Below, piece by piece: positions 38,640 through 48,970 of a stretch of 64,000 nucleotides of DNA. Numbering within the stretch: position 1 is the stretch's first letter; each line of letters opens with the position of its first letter. The translations under genes were made by a program, and so were the position numbers. Source of the DNA: Mycteria americana (lineage: Eukaryota; Chordata; Aves; Ciconiiformes; Ciconiidae); contig NC_134367.1 in assembly GCF_035582795.1 (NCBI RefSeq), positions 6,682,062-6,746,061 of the forward strand, written 5' to 3'. Under the pieces are notes generated by a model. That model was not told the DNA's origin. It searched no databases and saw only the letters and a list, made by a program, of their open reading frames with translations.

Positions 38640-38960
38640 AAGCTAGAAATGCTCATTAGCGCTGGATCATGGCTCCAGCTGAGCTGCTAACACACTTCGG
38701 CTAGAGAGCCGGGCTGGAGAAAAGGTGGCACTGAAACCTTTCATCGTGGTTGCACCATCGCCGGCTGAGCAGCTTCGGCGTTTCCCACCCCAGCGCTGCT
38801 ACTCCAACGGGCGATGGGTTGTCCATTTGGCAGCAGAGGCACAACCTGCTGAGCTGCGACAATGTCATCATTCAGAGCTCGTTAGTTGATGAGCACAGCT
38901 CAAAATACATCACATTCAAGTGCATCCTCTGGAGTATTTTCAGCTTTAGCGTCTCTCCAA
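38640..38960. promoter_or_regulatory. candidate regulatory block, CpG-retaining
   Basis: About a dozen CpGs in 320 bp (accatcgccggctgag, cttcggcgtttccc, caacgggcgatggg), unlike the flanks. It starts right after the palindrome half copy at 38568-38634. Confidence 0.25.
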
Positions 38961-41451
38961 TAAATGGTGAAAGGGGAATGATTTGGGGCAACAGGGGAAT
39001 AACATGATTGCTGCGGTCTCTGAGATGCTGCGGAGTCCTGTAATACTGTGTGGTGATTGCCTGAGGAGTTACACAAGGCTCTTCAGACCTTTAGGTCAAA
39101 CATTAAAACACGAACTGATCAAGCTTTGAAAACCAGCATTGGATGGGGTTCCTGTGCTTTCCTAGGGCTGGAGTGTTGCCTGGGACGTGGGGCAAGGAAA
39201 TAAAACAGATTAATGCTTTCTGCTTTCCCTGCACATGAGCTAGAAGGGAAGAGAAGGGAACGGGACCCCTATTTTCACCGCCTAGCACTGAGTTAGCGGG
39301 CTGTCATAGTTCAGTGCCAATACAAACCAGCAGATCCCTCCTGACCAAGGAAATGGGAAATTTTGTAACTCAGAGGGAACACCTCTATGTATCCTGGGGA
39401 AACCCCTAGGCAAAGCCTCCTTAAACATGGTGGGTTGCTCAGGTCTGTCCTGAAAATCACAGTCCAGACTAAACAGTCTATCACTCTTGGTTAAAGTATC
39501 CCAGATGAAAAGACACATTTTTTGGAAATGCTTTTAATACTGTTTTCTCCAAAAAAACCATTACCTCCTTCAACTTCTCAACAAGTATAAGCCTCACAGC
39601 TTTCCTGCCTCCTCTGGAATTACTAGGTCATTGCAGACATCAAAATTAATGAAGAGATGAAAGATCCAGCAGAAAGGCAAAATCTTACTGAAAAAAAAAA
39701 TTTCTTGATATCAAAAGCAATTCAAGAATCATGAATATATCTAGCAGAATAATAAACAAATGCAAACTTCCTGATGCTTAAAAGAATACACGTGAAGGAG
39801 GGCACAAGACTTGGGGGGTATTTTTTTTCTTTAAAACACCAAGTCATTTTAAAAAGTGAATGTTTCCGTGTGCTTCTGGGGCTTTACATAAGTGGGATTT
39901 CCACTGCCTAAATGTTTGCAATACCTTAAACTCAGCTAATCAGGAAACTTGGCCAATGCAGAAAGGGGGGTCTCTCTGCTTCACCCCACAAGACAGATGG
40001 GTTATGCTACAACACGCTTCCCCGTGTGCCCATCCATGAGCAGCCTGCTAGTTAGCACTGAGGACATGGCAGAATGGTTGTGGTTAGCTTGGAGTTGACT
40101 TTCAGCAGGGATGAGAGAGGAGGAAAGGTGGCTAGGGGTTCAAAAAAAAAAATACTCAAAATAAATGCTATGCAATAGCAATAAATGCAATTCAGCTGAA
40201 CTTTTCGGGTAGGAAAAAAAATGTCTAGCTTCTTTGTGATATAGACTGTCATTCCTCCCTGGCAGTGGCTTTCTAGCTGATGCAAAGATAGGAGAAGAGC
40301 TTGTAACCTGTACCTCTATATTCCACACTACTCCTGGTAAAGCAATATCATTATGTGATTCTTTCTATTGGAAAAAATGTTTGTCAGAAGCCCTCATTTA
40401 AATAGTCTTGACACAGATACTTCTTTAGTCTTACCTGCACAGCGAGATGACCCCTTGGCAATTCAAATAGTCTAACAGAAAATAACAGTAACTAATATAG
40501 GGGATCCTCTAACACTCCCATACCACTGCTAATAGAAGAAAAATCAGTATTAGTTCCAATATGAATGGAGTGTTGGATTGACTGAACGGGGAGCTTTGAA
40601 ATAAATATCTAAGAAATGTTTGGATGAAATGGACATCTTTACAGACATTTGGTCTGCATTTCTGAAATGTAGATGATTAAATCCACATTGTTGGCTTCTT
40701 CCCCCTCTGCACTATGTCTTTCTTTACATCTTGCAAAAAATTTATGAACAAAGTTATTGTAAATCTGCAATGTCTGTCTTGTCACTTAGATTCTTTTCAG
40801 AAATGCTGCCTTGCCAATGTAGATATACAATCCTGTATGATTAATATTTATTACTTCTAATTCATAATACAATGGAAGGTCACCAAAAATACCCTGCCTA
40901 AAGGAGTCTGGAGCCCTTTAAAATCTCACTGGTCATGGATCCTCAGTCTTGAGAACTGAGCTCAAAAATCTTAGCAAAACACTTTTCTATGTAGGATTTC
41001 CAGTATTTCCTGCTTCTGACTATGGCTAAAGCCAAAAAGCACAAAGGTGAGTGAAAGTTACAGATCTGAAAACATGAGCTTGGATTTCAAACCCAGACAA
41101 AGGTCAGGGAATGCCTGAACCTGTCCATAATCTTGGATCAGCCTATAATAGAGCTATGAGTAAGATGCAAAGTTAGGATGCAGAGTGAGACTTGAATTCA
41201 GACAGAATGGGCATGGGAGCTGAAAACTGTTTAATTTTCCTCTTATTTTTTCTCATCTCCATCAATACATTATATCTAGATTTTTTGGGGGTGTTATTAG
41301 AAAAAATGAAGACATTCAAATATTTTTTTATTATTAATTAAAAGGAAGGTACCTTGGGGATTTTCAGGTTTTATAATGAAATCCTAAAAAGATTTTAAGA
41401 ACATGCAAATCATCTTACAAAAAGCTCATTTTCTTTTTGGTATAAGCCCAA

Positions 41452-41481
41452 CTGTTTTTAAACACAATTTTTTAAAAACAG
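41452..41481. other. perfect 11 bp inverted repeat
   Basis: CTGTTTTTAAA (41452-41462) and TTTAAAAACAG (41471-41481) around an 8 nt loop. Short, AT-rich. Confidence 0.7.
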
Positions 41482-41838
41482 ATGCAATTTGAAGTCATTG
41501 AGATCAACTCTGTTTTGGCCCTCTTCTAGCAAAACTGAAGACATATTAGAACATTTCAGAACCGCGGGATTCAGCAAATGGGTGAAGATTCACAGAGACA
41601 GAAGAAATCATGACAGACCCTGAACTGGTTCACCCACCCCACCTGAGATCTGCAAGTTTGGACAATCTTCTTTAAGGAGCTAAATATAATAAGCACAGAG
41701 CAAGAATCTGCATCAGCCTCTGCATCTTCATTCAAAGATTCACTGCAACTGTGATTAAGCAAAGGCACTAATTGAAGTACAAACCTGGAAAAAGACAACT
41801 GAGAAAAATGTAGATTCTGTTGATCGGCATGCTCCTAG

Positions 41839-41874
41839 CCAAATCATACTGAAAGTCCAAATCATACTGAAAGT
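41839..41874 (+). repeat. perfect 18 bp tandem duplication
   Basis: The 18 bp unit beginning ccaaatcata occurs twice with no mismatch (41839-41856 and 41857-41874), directly followed by an A run. A perfect copy implies a recent slippage event. Confidence 0.95.
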
Positions 41875-42037
41875 AAAAAAATCCCAGTGACCATTAATCA
41901 AACAGAAGACTTTTCACTAGAAATGAATTTGCAGAGCATTGCTAATAACACTTTTCTAAACAGACAGAGCCATCTTGACCAGCGTGCTGAGTGAAAACAA
42001 AACCAGAAAGACAGATGGAAAGGACTGAGTCAATTAA

Positions 42038-42083
42038 AATAAATAAATAAATAATTGTCTTAATTTAAAAAAAAAAAAAAAAC
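42038..42083 (+). repeat. (AAAT)n plus poly(A) run
   Basis: aaataaataaataaata at about 42038-42053, then A17 at about 42066-42082. Confidence 0.85.
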
Positions 42084-42600
42084 AAAAACCAAACACAAAT
42101 AACTCCGATCTCATGAAGAAATGTTTTTAACAAGCCACATGTGCTTGCGCAGACACTTCTAATCTCATTAGATTTTTCTGGCTGCTATTAGCGTTCTCTG
42201 AGCCAGCTGATTTCTCAGCAATATTTTAAAGAGTGCGAGCCTTTGCCCTCCAGCCTAGCCGTTGTTAAAATAGCCCGTTCTAGGGGAAGACTTGGGAGTT
42301 CTGGATTTTCTTCCAAGGTTTTGGAAAGTTCAGAACAAATTGACCATTGCATGTGAAACAATAGGCAACCACAAACCATCTTCACAGTCAACGAGCAACA
42401 TTCTGCTCCCAGCTGGGTTAGTGTGAAAAGTGGAATAATCCCACCAAAGCAACAAGATGGCTTCAGATTGTCATCAGCATCACACGGCAGAGGCTGGCTT
42501 TCGATGCTGTCTCCAGTCCTCCAGCTCTCTGGCTTCAAACAAGCCTGCTGCAAGGTTCCCCTCGGTCACAGCTCACCAGCTTGGGGTTCCTCTCAAATCA

Positions 42601-42620
42601 CTGCAGCTCTCTGCAGCTCT
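42601..42620 (+). repeat. 10 bp tandem ctgcagctct x2
   Basis: Two perfect adjacent copies within the presumed CLIC5 downstream sequence, just beyond the candidate poly(A) signal. Confidence 0.9.
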
Positions 42621-42656
42621 GATCAGAAGGACAGCTACATCGGGTCACAGCTCAGC

Positions 42657-42662
42657 TTTATT
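42657..42662 (-). promoter_or_regulatory. candidate poly(A) signal AATAAA for CLIC5
   Basis: This is the first canonical AATAAA I found on the minus strand after the stop codon at 44043. The sequence just beyond is moderately G/T-containing. AT-rich DNA gives such hexamers by chance, so it is only a candidate. Confidence 0.3.
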
Positions 42663-44042
42663 TTATCTTTGAAAACAACAATAAATCGTCCCAAACTGAA
42701 AATCAAGAGCCATGTGCACTGTTGTACATATCAGGGCACATGAGTTTCATGCAAAAGAGCTGTCATTCTGAATTTGCTAAAGTAACGTGCAAATAATCAC
42801 TAGTATAAAGCAGATTGTGTCAGGCAGACGCTACCGGTAGAACAAAATACTCAGTTTTAGAAAACAATCCTAATTCAGAATCATGTAACCTGGATCAGTA
42901 AACCCTGAAGGAGTGGGACTAAGGCGTCACGCATAGATTTCTGCTAGCATACTTGCCGAATTTCTGTCTGGAAATTGCCTCTCTCTGTTTTAGCCTGCCC
43001 TCTTTGAGGCTCTCAGAGCAAACTTCTCCTGGGGTGAGATGATGAGTGCTTGAAAGTGACCCATCTGGAGCCCAACGCAAAGAAAGCACTTCCCCTGCTT
43101 GGAATTCGTGTGCAGCGACAGCTTTCTCCTCCCTATCCAAGTTTCCCAAGATAGCAATTATAAAGGAACTGGCAACCATACAGTCAAGACGACAATATCC
43201 TACGTGGTTTGGTTAGCTGCGCCAATTCCCTCTATTTGCTGGAGCCAAGATGCTGCCCCCGTTATTGCTCTGTCTGAGTGTCTCTACCAACTAGCAGATC
43301 CACTGGGCATTTTGGCACCAGCCCCGCTCTTCCAAGGGCTGCCTGCTCAATTGCTCATTCACTCTCTTTCGCTTTAAACATTCGGATCCAACAACTTCAT
43401 GCAAATTTTATGCAAAGTAGCATCTGCAAGTCTGACATATTCACTCAGGCTTCCCCCTCTTGCGCCAAGTTAAAAATAAATACTCTATAAACTCTTGGGC
43501 CTGCTAAGACAGAATATGCATTCAGAGAGTTTTTTTAAATATAACTCCTAAGCGCATTTCTCCTTTAGGGTCAAACTCCTTCCCCCCTCTCCCCCCCCTC
43601 ATATTTTGCTCCTGCCTCAAGGATCTCAATAGCGCTGGGGGAAAAAGCGTCCTTGAAATAACCTACAGAAGAACCAGTTCTATGTGTTCCTCTCTTACTT
43701 GACATTTCAGCTAATATCCTATTTTCAAAACTCCAAAGAATACAGGTGGTGATATACCCCCAAAATAAAACAAGAAACTAGTAAAGTGGACTTATTTCCA
43801 ATACTGATTGCGAATAATACTAGTTGAGCTAGATCTTAGGTTCGGATTTCAACGGGTCTCCAACCCCCACACTATAGCTGCCTCCTCTTTTCTCCAGGGA
43901 GAAGCAGATTTGTCCCTGGCCAATACACTTGAACAGGTGAAGTCATAGGGATGCCAACCAGATAGCATAATGATAAAGTATATCTTAAGGCAACAAGGAG
44001 AAGAGTCTGTAAAAGGGAATACTGAGCCACCGCTGAGGTCAG
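42657..44042 (-). other. CLIC5: probable CLIC5 3' UTR (extent uncertain)
   Basis: The sequence 3' of the CLIC5 stop has no coding character. On the minus strand a canonical AATAAA lies at 42662-42657, about 1.4 kb after the stop. A variant CATAAA-type hexamer occurs nearer the stop at about 43405, and further AATAAA hexamers lie beyond, for example near 41330. Which one is used cannot be decided from sequence alone; long 3' UTRs are common in this gene family. Confidence 0.35.
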
Positions 44043-44210
44043 TTAGGACTTGCTGAGCCGCTTGGCCACGTCTGCGTAGGCTTGCTCGATTTCTTTGTCT
44101 GCCGCACAGGTGTTGGTGAATTCATCCCTGGCATACGCGTTCTTCAGGTATCGCCACAGCCCCGTCATCTCTGTTGGGAACTCAAAGTTGCGGTATTTCT
44201 TTGCAACAAT
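44043..44210 (-). CDS. CLIC5: CLIC5 last coding exon (exon 6) with stop codon
   Basis: Seen: read right to left from 44210, in phase 0 with the preceding exon, 55 codons plus TAA at 44045-44043. It starts [17 protein letters not shown], passes [18 protein letters not shown] and ends [12 protein letters not shown]. The acceptor is AG at 44212-44211 behind a long pyrimidine tract. Across the junction the protein reads K|IVAKKYR, matching the KVVAKKYR segment reported as a nuclear localisation signal in CLIC4. Known: the WRYLxNAYxRDEFTxTC block closes the CLIC GST-like C-domain. The [21 protein letters not shown] pattern and a KRLS-x-S end match CLIC5; CLIC4 and CLIC6 end differently. No frameshift or premature stop is visible. 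Together with the preceding exon it gives 116 residues of a protein that is about 250 residues in the short human isoform. Confidence 0.9.
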   Translation of the reverse strand: MVAKKYRNFEFPTEMTGLWRYLKNAYARDEFTNTCAADKEIEQAYADVAKRLSKS

Positions 44211-44639
44211 CTAAACCAAAGATAAAAGAGGGAAAAAAACCATTCTGCTGGTCATATATCTCCAGATTCCTTTTTAGAGAGCTTCTTACTCTTTCTTGTC
44301 ATATAATTAATAGCAAAGGAGAGAAACGCTTGGAGAATCAGGGTCTTATACTATAAAAGCCTGAAAAGTGACCATTGGTTGTGCCCCATCTTGCAAGGAT
44401 GGTACTTGGCCTAAGGACACTCTACTGCAATGGCCTGGCAACTATCACCATATTATGACTTTTATGATAGCTGAAGTTCACTAATTTTACCATATTGGTG
44501 TTTGGTGGTTTTTACCAGTCTTATGTACATCACTTCTTAAAGCTGAGCTGCCAAATAAGAAAGAGCTGATTAGCTGAATCATAAAAAGGAGGATAGGTTG
44601 AAGGGAAAGTCATTAGTAACAATAAATATATAACATATT

Positions 44640-44765
44640 TTAATATTAATTATTACATTTATGTTTAACATATTTAATTATTATATTTATATTTAACGTA
44701 ATATATATTTAACCTATATTTTTATATACTTATTTTTTTTAATAATATATGTAATATATTTTGCC
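44640..44765 (+). repeat. AT-rich low-complexity patch with a 28 bp tandem
   Basis: Nearly pure A/T. Copies starting at 44646 and 44674 (both ttaattatta...) repeat with a 28 bp period, diverging by a few bases. The rest is degenerate TA/TAA repeat. Confidence 0.8.
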
Positions 44766-44994
44766 TGGCCAATGATGTCAGAGGATGTAACCACCTACAG
44801 CTGTTGGAAGGCTGTATCCATGTTCACGCAAAGGAAATATTCAGGGTGGTATGGGTACCATGATTGAGAAACCAAGATGATTTAGCAGACATTAGAAACA
44901 GGAGTATTAGGATAAACTGGGGGATAAAATGGTTATTTCAAGACTTGTTAGACTAGGAAATTGTCTATCAAGGGAAATTTTCGATTTCTAAAAA

Positions 44995-45130
44995 CACTCA
45001 GACCCTTATTCAGGAAAATAGTTAAGTGCATACTTAATTTTAAGCACCTGTATAGTCCCATTGAAGTCAATGGGACTAATCTGTGCTTAAAGCTAGTTGG
45101 TTGGTTAAGTAGCTTGCTGGATTGGGATAT
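44995..45130. mobile_element. palindromic MITE-like fossil
   Basis: Seen: two arms of about 65 bp that are imperfect inverted repeats, centred on 45054-45077, where agtcccattgaa is followed by gtcaatgggact (11 of 12 arm bases pair). Left arm landmarks: ttattcagg, gttaagtgca, taagcacctg. Right arm: gtgcttaaag, ggttaagtagcttgctgg. Old palindromic repeats with this 'aagcacttaagcacatg ... agtcccattgaagtcaatggg' pattern are widespread in reptiles and birds and behave as non-autonomous DNA elements. The family name is not assigned. Confidence 0.6.
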
Positions 45131-46227
45131 TTCAGTTTTCCTGTAAGAATATACCATATAGAATAATCCTGTGGTGACAGAATGAACTAGCTGATAGGAA
45201 GGGATGGATTAGCTGATTTAATGAGTGCTTCCAATCTCTAATTTTTCTGACAGTATAAAATCGTTCCTGGGCATAAATTACATACATATGTGCCATAGAG
45301 CTCCCCTTTATTTTTCAAGCACATGGTAGAGCTGTTTTCCATCTCAGATTTCTTAGGACAGTCATATTCTCTGAAATGACTGTGATTTGTTTTTATTACC
45401 AGGATCCACTTGGTATATGCACGTCCAAATCCTGTCCTAAACTGCATTTAATTAAGCATTCTTGCCTTCAATGATGCTTCACACACACAGGGGGAAGACA
45501 AAACCTGCTGGGCAACTTAAGTCAAGATTTTCACAATTTCCAGCGCACATCTTCCATCAAATGAAAAAATAATTTACCCTTTTCTTCCATCTGTATAATG
45601 CTTTTCAGGCATTATCCTATGGCTATGCTTGTCTGAGAAAGATTTTAATTCTCTTTTGACTTCTTTCATTTCATCCCAGGGAGACAGGAACCAGTAAGGG
45701 GCCACACATTCATTTTGCATTGTCTGACTCCAACATCACCAATGAAGACGAGCCAAAGAAAGCTAAACCTGTGAGGATATTTCTTATGCACCCTTTTTTT
45801 TTTTTTGCATGTGTGTAGTCAGCTCCCAGGCTCAGTTTATGTTTTGGCTCATGGAGTCATATTAAATGCATGACTTGGCTTTAATTCCTAGCTTTCTTGC
45901 TTGCCAAGGTCTGCCAGGTACTTGCTTTATTCTAAAGAAACATGTCATCTGATAAATTAAATAAATGCAACATTTAGAAGTCAAGATGATGTACACCTTT
46001 TGCACTATACCAGCGACCAGTGTATGACCATTGCTGAGGTCCAGACCTCAGCAGTGACTTTGATTTGTTAACTTCTCTGTGTGAAATACCAGCTGGAACA
46101 AATATTCCCCAAAAAGATGGACTGCGGCTCTTAAATTACAAATGGGTGGGAACTGACTAAAGTTTTGACATCTCTCTTAAGAATAATGGGAACTAATTAA
46201 TATGAAAGACTGCTGTTACTTGCAGCA

Positions 46228-46300
46228 GGGTAAAAATAAAGAGTTGGGATACCTAGATCTTAATATTGTCTTTGCGACTAACTAGTGATGGGACAATTTC
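46228..46300 (+). mobile_element. possible MIR-like relic
   Basis: gttgggatacctagatctta, a diverged middle, then gggacaatttccccatgtac resembles the 'gggagacctgggttc ... cagtttccccatctgtaaa' layout of MIR-type SINEs. The match is weak. Confidence 0.3.
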
Positions 46301-46495
46301 CCCATGTACTAAATACAAAGTTACTTAAGTTAACCTGTAGGAAATACTGAGGAGCAAAAGTGTGTTTCAAACTCTGCTCTTCAAGGACTTAAGATATCTG
46401 TGCTGAAATACATGTTGGCTTTAGCACTCGGCCGTTGGAGCAGGGCACTTCACTGTCAGATAAGGCGTCTTTGACCATCGCATGACATCTTTTAC

Positions 46496-46677
46496 CTTGA
46501 CAACATGGAGTTTGGGCAGAAGGTTGCAGTCAGCAAGAGTCAGGTCATCTCCATCCAGAAACTTGCGTTTAGACACTTTCTCCTCTTCAGTGCTGTCTGC
46601 ATCAATCTCCTCTGGCAGAGGGGTTCTCAGATAGTCATCCAGCTTCTTCAGAGCTTTCACCAAGCCTCTTTCAAGGG
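46496..46677 (-). CDS. CLIC5: CLIC5 penultimate coding exon (exon 5 of 6), chloride intracellular channel C-terminal domain
   Basis: Seen: a 182 bp exon read right to left, with acceptor AAAG before its first base (46677) and donor AAG|GTAAAA after its last (46496). The first codon is split: its first base lies in the exon upstream, the last codon is complete. The frame gives 61 residues including the split Ala: [17 protein letters not shown], then the acidic loop [16 protein letters not shown], then [19 protein letters not shown] and VVK. Known: CLIC proteins have a thioredoxin-like N-domain and an all-helical GST-like C-domain; the acidic 'foot loop' and the [13 protein letters not shown] block are family hallmarks, and 182 bp is the usual size of this exon. 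[15 protein letters not shown] and LHVVK fit CLIC5 better than CLIC4, CLIC6, CLIC2 or CLIC1. CLIC5 is a membrane- and actin-associated protein linked to ezrin/radixin, for example in hair-cell stereocilia. Paralogue choice is from memory of family patterns; family membership is near certain. Confidence 0.9.
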
Positions 46678-47631
46678 CTTTGCCAAAAAGCAACAAACAA
46701 GTGATTAGGGCAGAGTAAGAATTATTCAGAAACACTCATTGTCAATGGCTATGGTAATAACTAGAAAAAAAGCCAAGAACCATTTCTTTGTTGTTAATTT
46801 GTGCTCCAATGCCTACACAATCTGATGACAAAGCAGCCCAGCAAGGTCTGCCTGAGGGTAAAGCTCATCCTGCAATGGAAAAAAGGGACACAGACAACTG
46901 TTGTGCCACGTCTTCTCCTGACTAGCACAAAAAAAAAAAAAGAAAAACAGTGAAAGAGATCATGGAAGGAAAGAACAGCTTGTCAGTATGATGCACCAAT
47001 AAAACATATACACCCTATGATATTCTTCTAGTCTGTTGAGGCCATCACACTGTAAATTGGAGATCTGTATGCCACTATATTATTTTCCTAAGCAGCCGGG
47101 TAGGACTGTAATGAAGGGGAATTTTCTAGCGTGACTTCACCTCTAAAAAGTTGTAGTTTTACTACTTTTAAACCCCTTCCAGAGTAATTAAAGGCAATAG
47201 CAATAATTCCAGAGATGCTAACCACAGCTCTACGGAGCTGGAAGACACACTACAACTGAAATGAAAGTAATATAACAATAATTAAATACAACACTACACA
47301 AAAGAGATGAGATATTCAGCCACTGTTAAGATTTCCCTCACTTCAGGTTCAACTTAGGTGCACTTATGTCTCAAATGGGGTGTCACAACGGCGAGGAGAC
47401 TTTGCCATTACTAAAGACCATGTCCCACACTACTCCTGGCTCCAACAAATTCTAGGCTTAAAATGCCAATTAGACATAATATACAGCAGAGTGCAAATTT
47501 GTTACTTAAAAATATCAACCTGGGCACAGAATTTGTGTTCTTATGCTTTACTGGCAGGATAATAGAAAACCTTGATTGCAATAATGCACTTACAGAAAGC
47601 TGAATGACTGTACGCAGGTTTGCATGTTATT

Positions 47632-47756
47632 TAAACTGCAAACACTCTGGGGCAAGAAGGGTCTTTTGCATCTCTGTTCGAAGGGTGACAAGCATGATGG
47701 GGTCCTGGCCCCTGACAAGTGCCCCAAAGTGCTAAAGCAATATAAATAAGAAACAG
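47632..47756 (+). mobile_element. ancient amniote SINE tail (L2/CR1-tailed type)
   Basis: Seen: aaactgcaaacactctgggg, then gcatgatggggtcctggccc, then aaagtgctaaagcaatataa. This order matches a common amniote SINE whose 3' half reads 'aaactctttggggcaggga ... tagcacaatggggtcctgg ... gctaccgtaatacaaataa'. About 125 bp are preserved. Confidence 0.65.
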
Positions 47757-47802
47757 CAAGAATTTACAATGTGAAAAAATAACAACATGACTCATGGGCT
47801 TA

Positions 47803-47864
47803 GGGCCAGAATTTCAGCTGGTGAAAATTACCTGCAGTGATTTATACCTGCTGCAGATCTGGCC
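47803..47864. repeat. palindromic fossil repeat, 'ggccaga ... tctggcc' type
   Basis: Arms 47804-47830 and 47838-47864 are inverted repeats with 20 of 27 positions pairing, around a 7 nt centre. Landmarks: ggccagaatttcagctggtg and its counterpart ctgctgcagatctggcc. It resembles an old amniote palindrome family ('ccagctggtgtaaatca'). Confidence 0.5.
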
Positions 47865-47879
47865 TGGAGTCAGCATTTG

Positions 47880-47970
47880 AGGCCTAATCCTGTAAAATCT
47901 TACATCTCTGAGTAACTTACTGCCATTTAACTTAGGGGAGACTACTCAATGCGTCAAGTTACTCAGGCGG
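47880..47970. repeat. palindromic MITE-like relic
   Basis: aggcctaatcctgtaaaatc, then atctctgagtaac, then ggagactactcaatgcgtca and agttactcaggc resembles the 'caatcctgcaaa ... gagtagtcccattga ... aaggttactcagg' layout of the palindromic amniote repeats. The arms are diverged. Confidence 0.4.
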
Positions 47971-48930
47971 TGTAGCACTACAAGGCCTACGGAGATAAAT
48001 ATTTTTCTGGAGCACAACGCAGGCTTCAAAAGACTGCAGCGATCACCCTGCGTAGAGCAGCTTGCTGGCACAGGTAGCTCCGCTGGCTCTGCTGTCAGCC
48101 GCCCCTGTGTTTTTGGCACGGAGAGAAAGGCGGTGCGTACAGGGCCATTGAGAGAGCAGGAGCCGAACACCACAGAACATGATTTCTCTGCTGCCCTAAC
48201 ATCCATTAAACCTTGTGCCAGTGGTGGAAGTCAGATTAAGCTGCCTGATGTCTTGCTCCCGCTGAAGCCTCTTGGCCAAGCACCAGGGAACCACACCAGC
48301 TCTTTTGTGGCTGACTCTTAGACACAGTGGCAAATCCTGGCTTAATTGATTGACTGGAGAAATGACTGCGATCCGACTGAAAACACCCCAACAAACATAG
48401 CAGGCAGGGAAAGAACTTTATTTCTGAAAGCAGAGTATCTAAAGCGACTGAAGTGCTGCCATCCATAAAACAAAAGTGTTGCCATCCCTTATTTAATCAA
48501 TTCAAATTGAATTTTGACACTGACATTCTGCTGTCAAATCCTGGCAGTGGTGTCTTTAATCGTCTGCAGCTGTGCTCCGCCACACAACTTCTGCTGAAGG
48601 GTAATAACTGCATAGCTTGTAATATACCCTCATGTGGCAACACTCAAAAGATTTAGCAATCTCTTTTTGGTTTGACCCATAACACCTGTTGAACAGACAG
48701 TTCCCCTTCTCTTGGTAAGCCTCAGACTATGTCCTCTTACAATGAATTCATTTAGAGACAATGGAATTGAATTACTGCGATTTAATTCAATTTTGCGCAT
48801 TCAGATTTTAGAGAACTGGCTTAACGCTGAGCATTTTCCAGTATCCCCTTCACCCAGTAGGATCGTCAGTTCTCTGAGTCATCTGTGCAATATTTCCAGT
48901 ATCAGTACTAAATGAGATGCTTCGTGCTGG

Positions 48931-48970
48931 CCCCATGGGCCCCCATGGGCCCCATGGGTCCCATGGCCCA
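48931..48970 (+). repeat. 10 bp tandem CCCCATGGGC, about four copies
   Basis: Units ccccatgggc, ccccatgggc, cccatgggtc, ccatggccca run back to back. Each unit is itself nearly palindromic, so the array can fold. It lies in CLIC5 intron 4. Confidence 0.9.

Larger units (their letters stand above)
38961..42037. other. intergenic DNA just beyond the CLIC5 3' end
   Basis: AT-rich. It holds the 11 bp inverted repeat (41452-41481) and the 18 bp tandem (41839-41874). Minus-strand AATAAA hexamers occur near 41330, so an extended CLIC5 3' UTR could reach here. Confidence 0.5.
44211..46495 (-). other. CLIC5: CLIC5 intron 5 (last intron), 2,285 bp
   Basis: Bounded by donor GTAAAA (46495 downward) and acceptor TTTAG (44211), with a T-rich tract just inside the acceptor. 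It contains an AT-rich low-complexity patch with a 28 bp tandem (44640-44765), a palindromic MITE-like fossil (44995-45130), a T11 run at about 45798-45808, and a possible MIR-like relic (46228-46300). No other exon-like reading was found. Confidence 0.85.

Noticed and set aside
38185..38646. 153-codon open frame on the plus strand
   Set aside because: No domain or splice context; it runs through the GGGAATTCC triplet and a palindromic repeat fossil, so the open frame is incidental.
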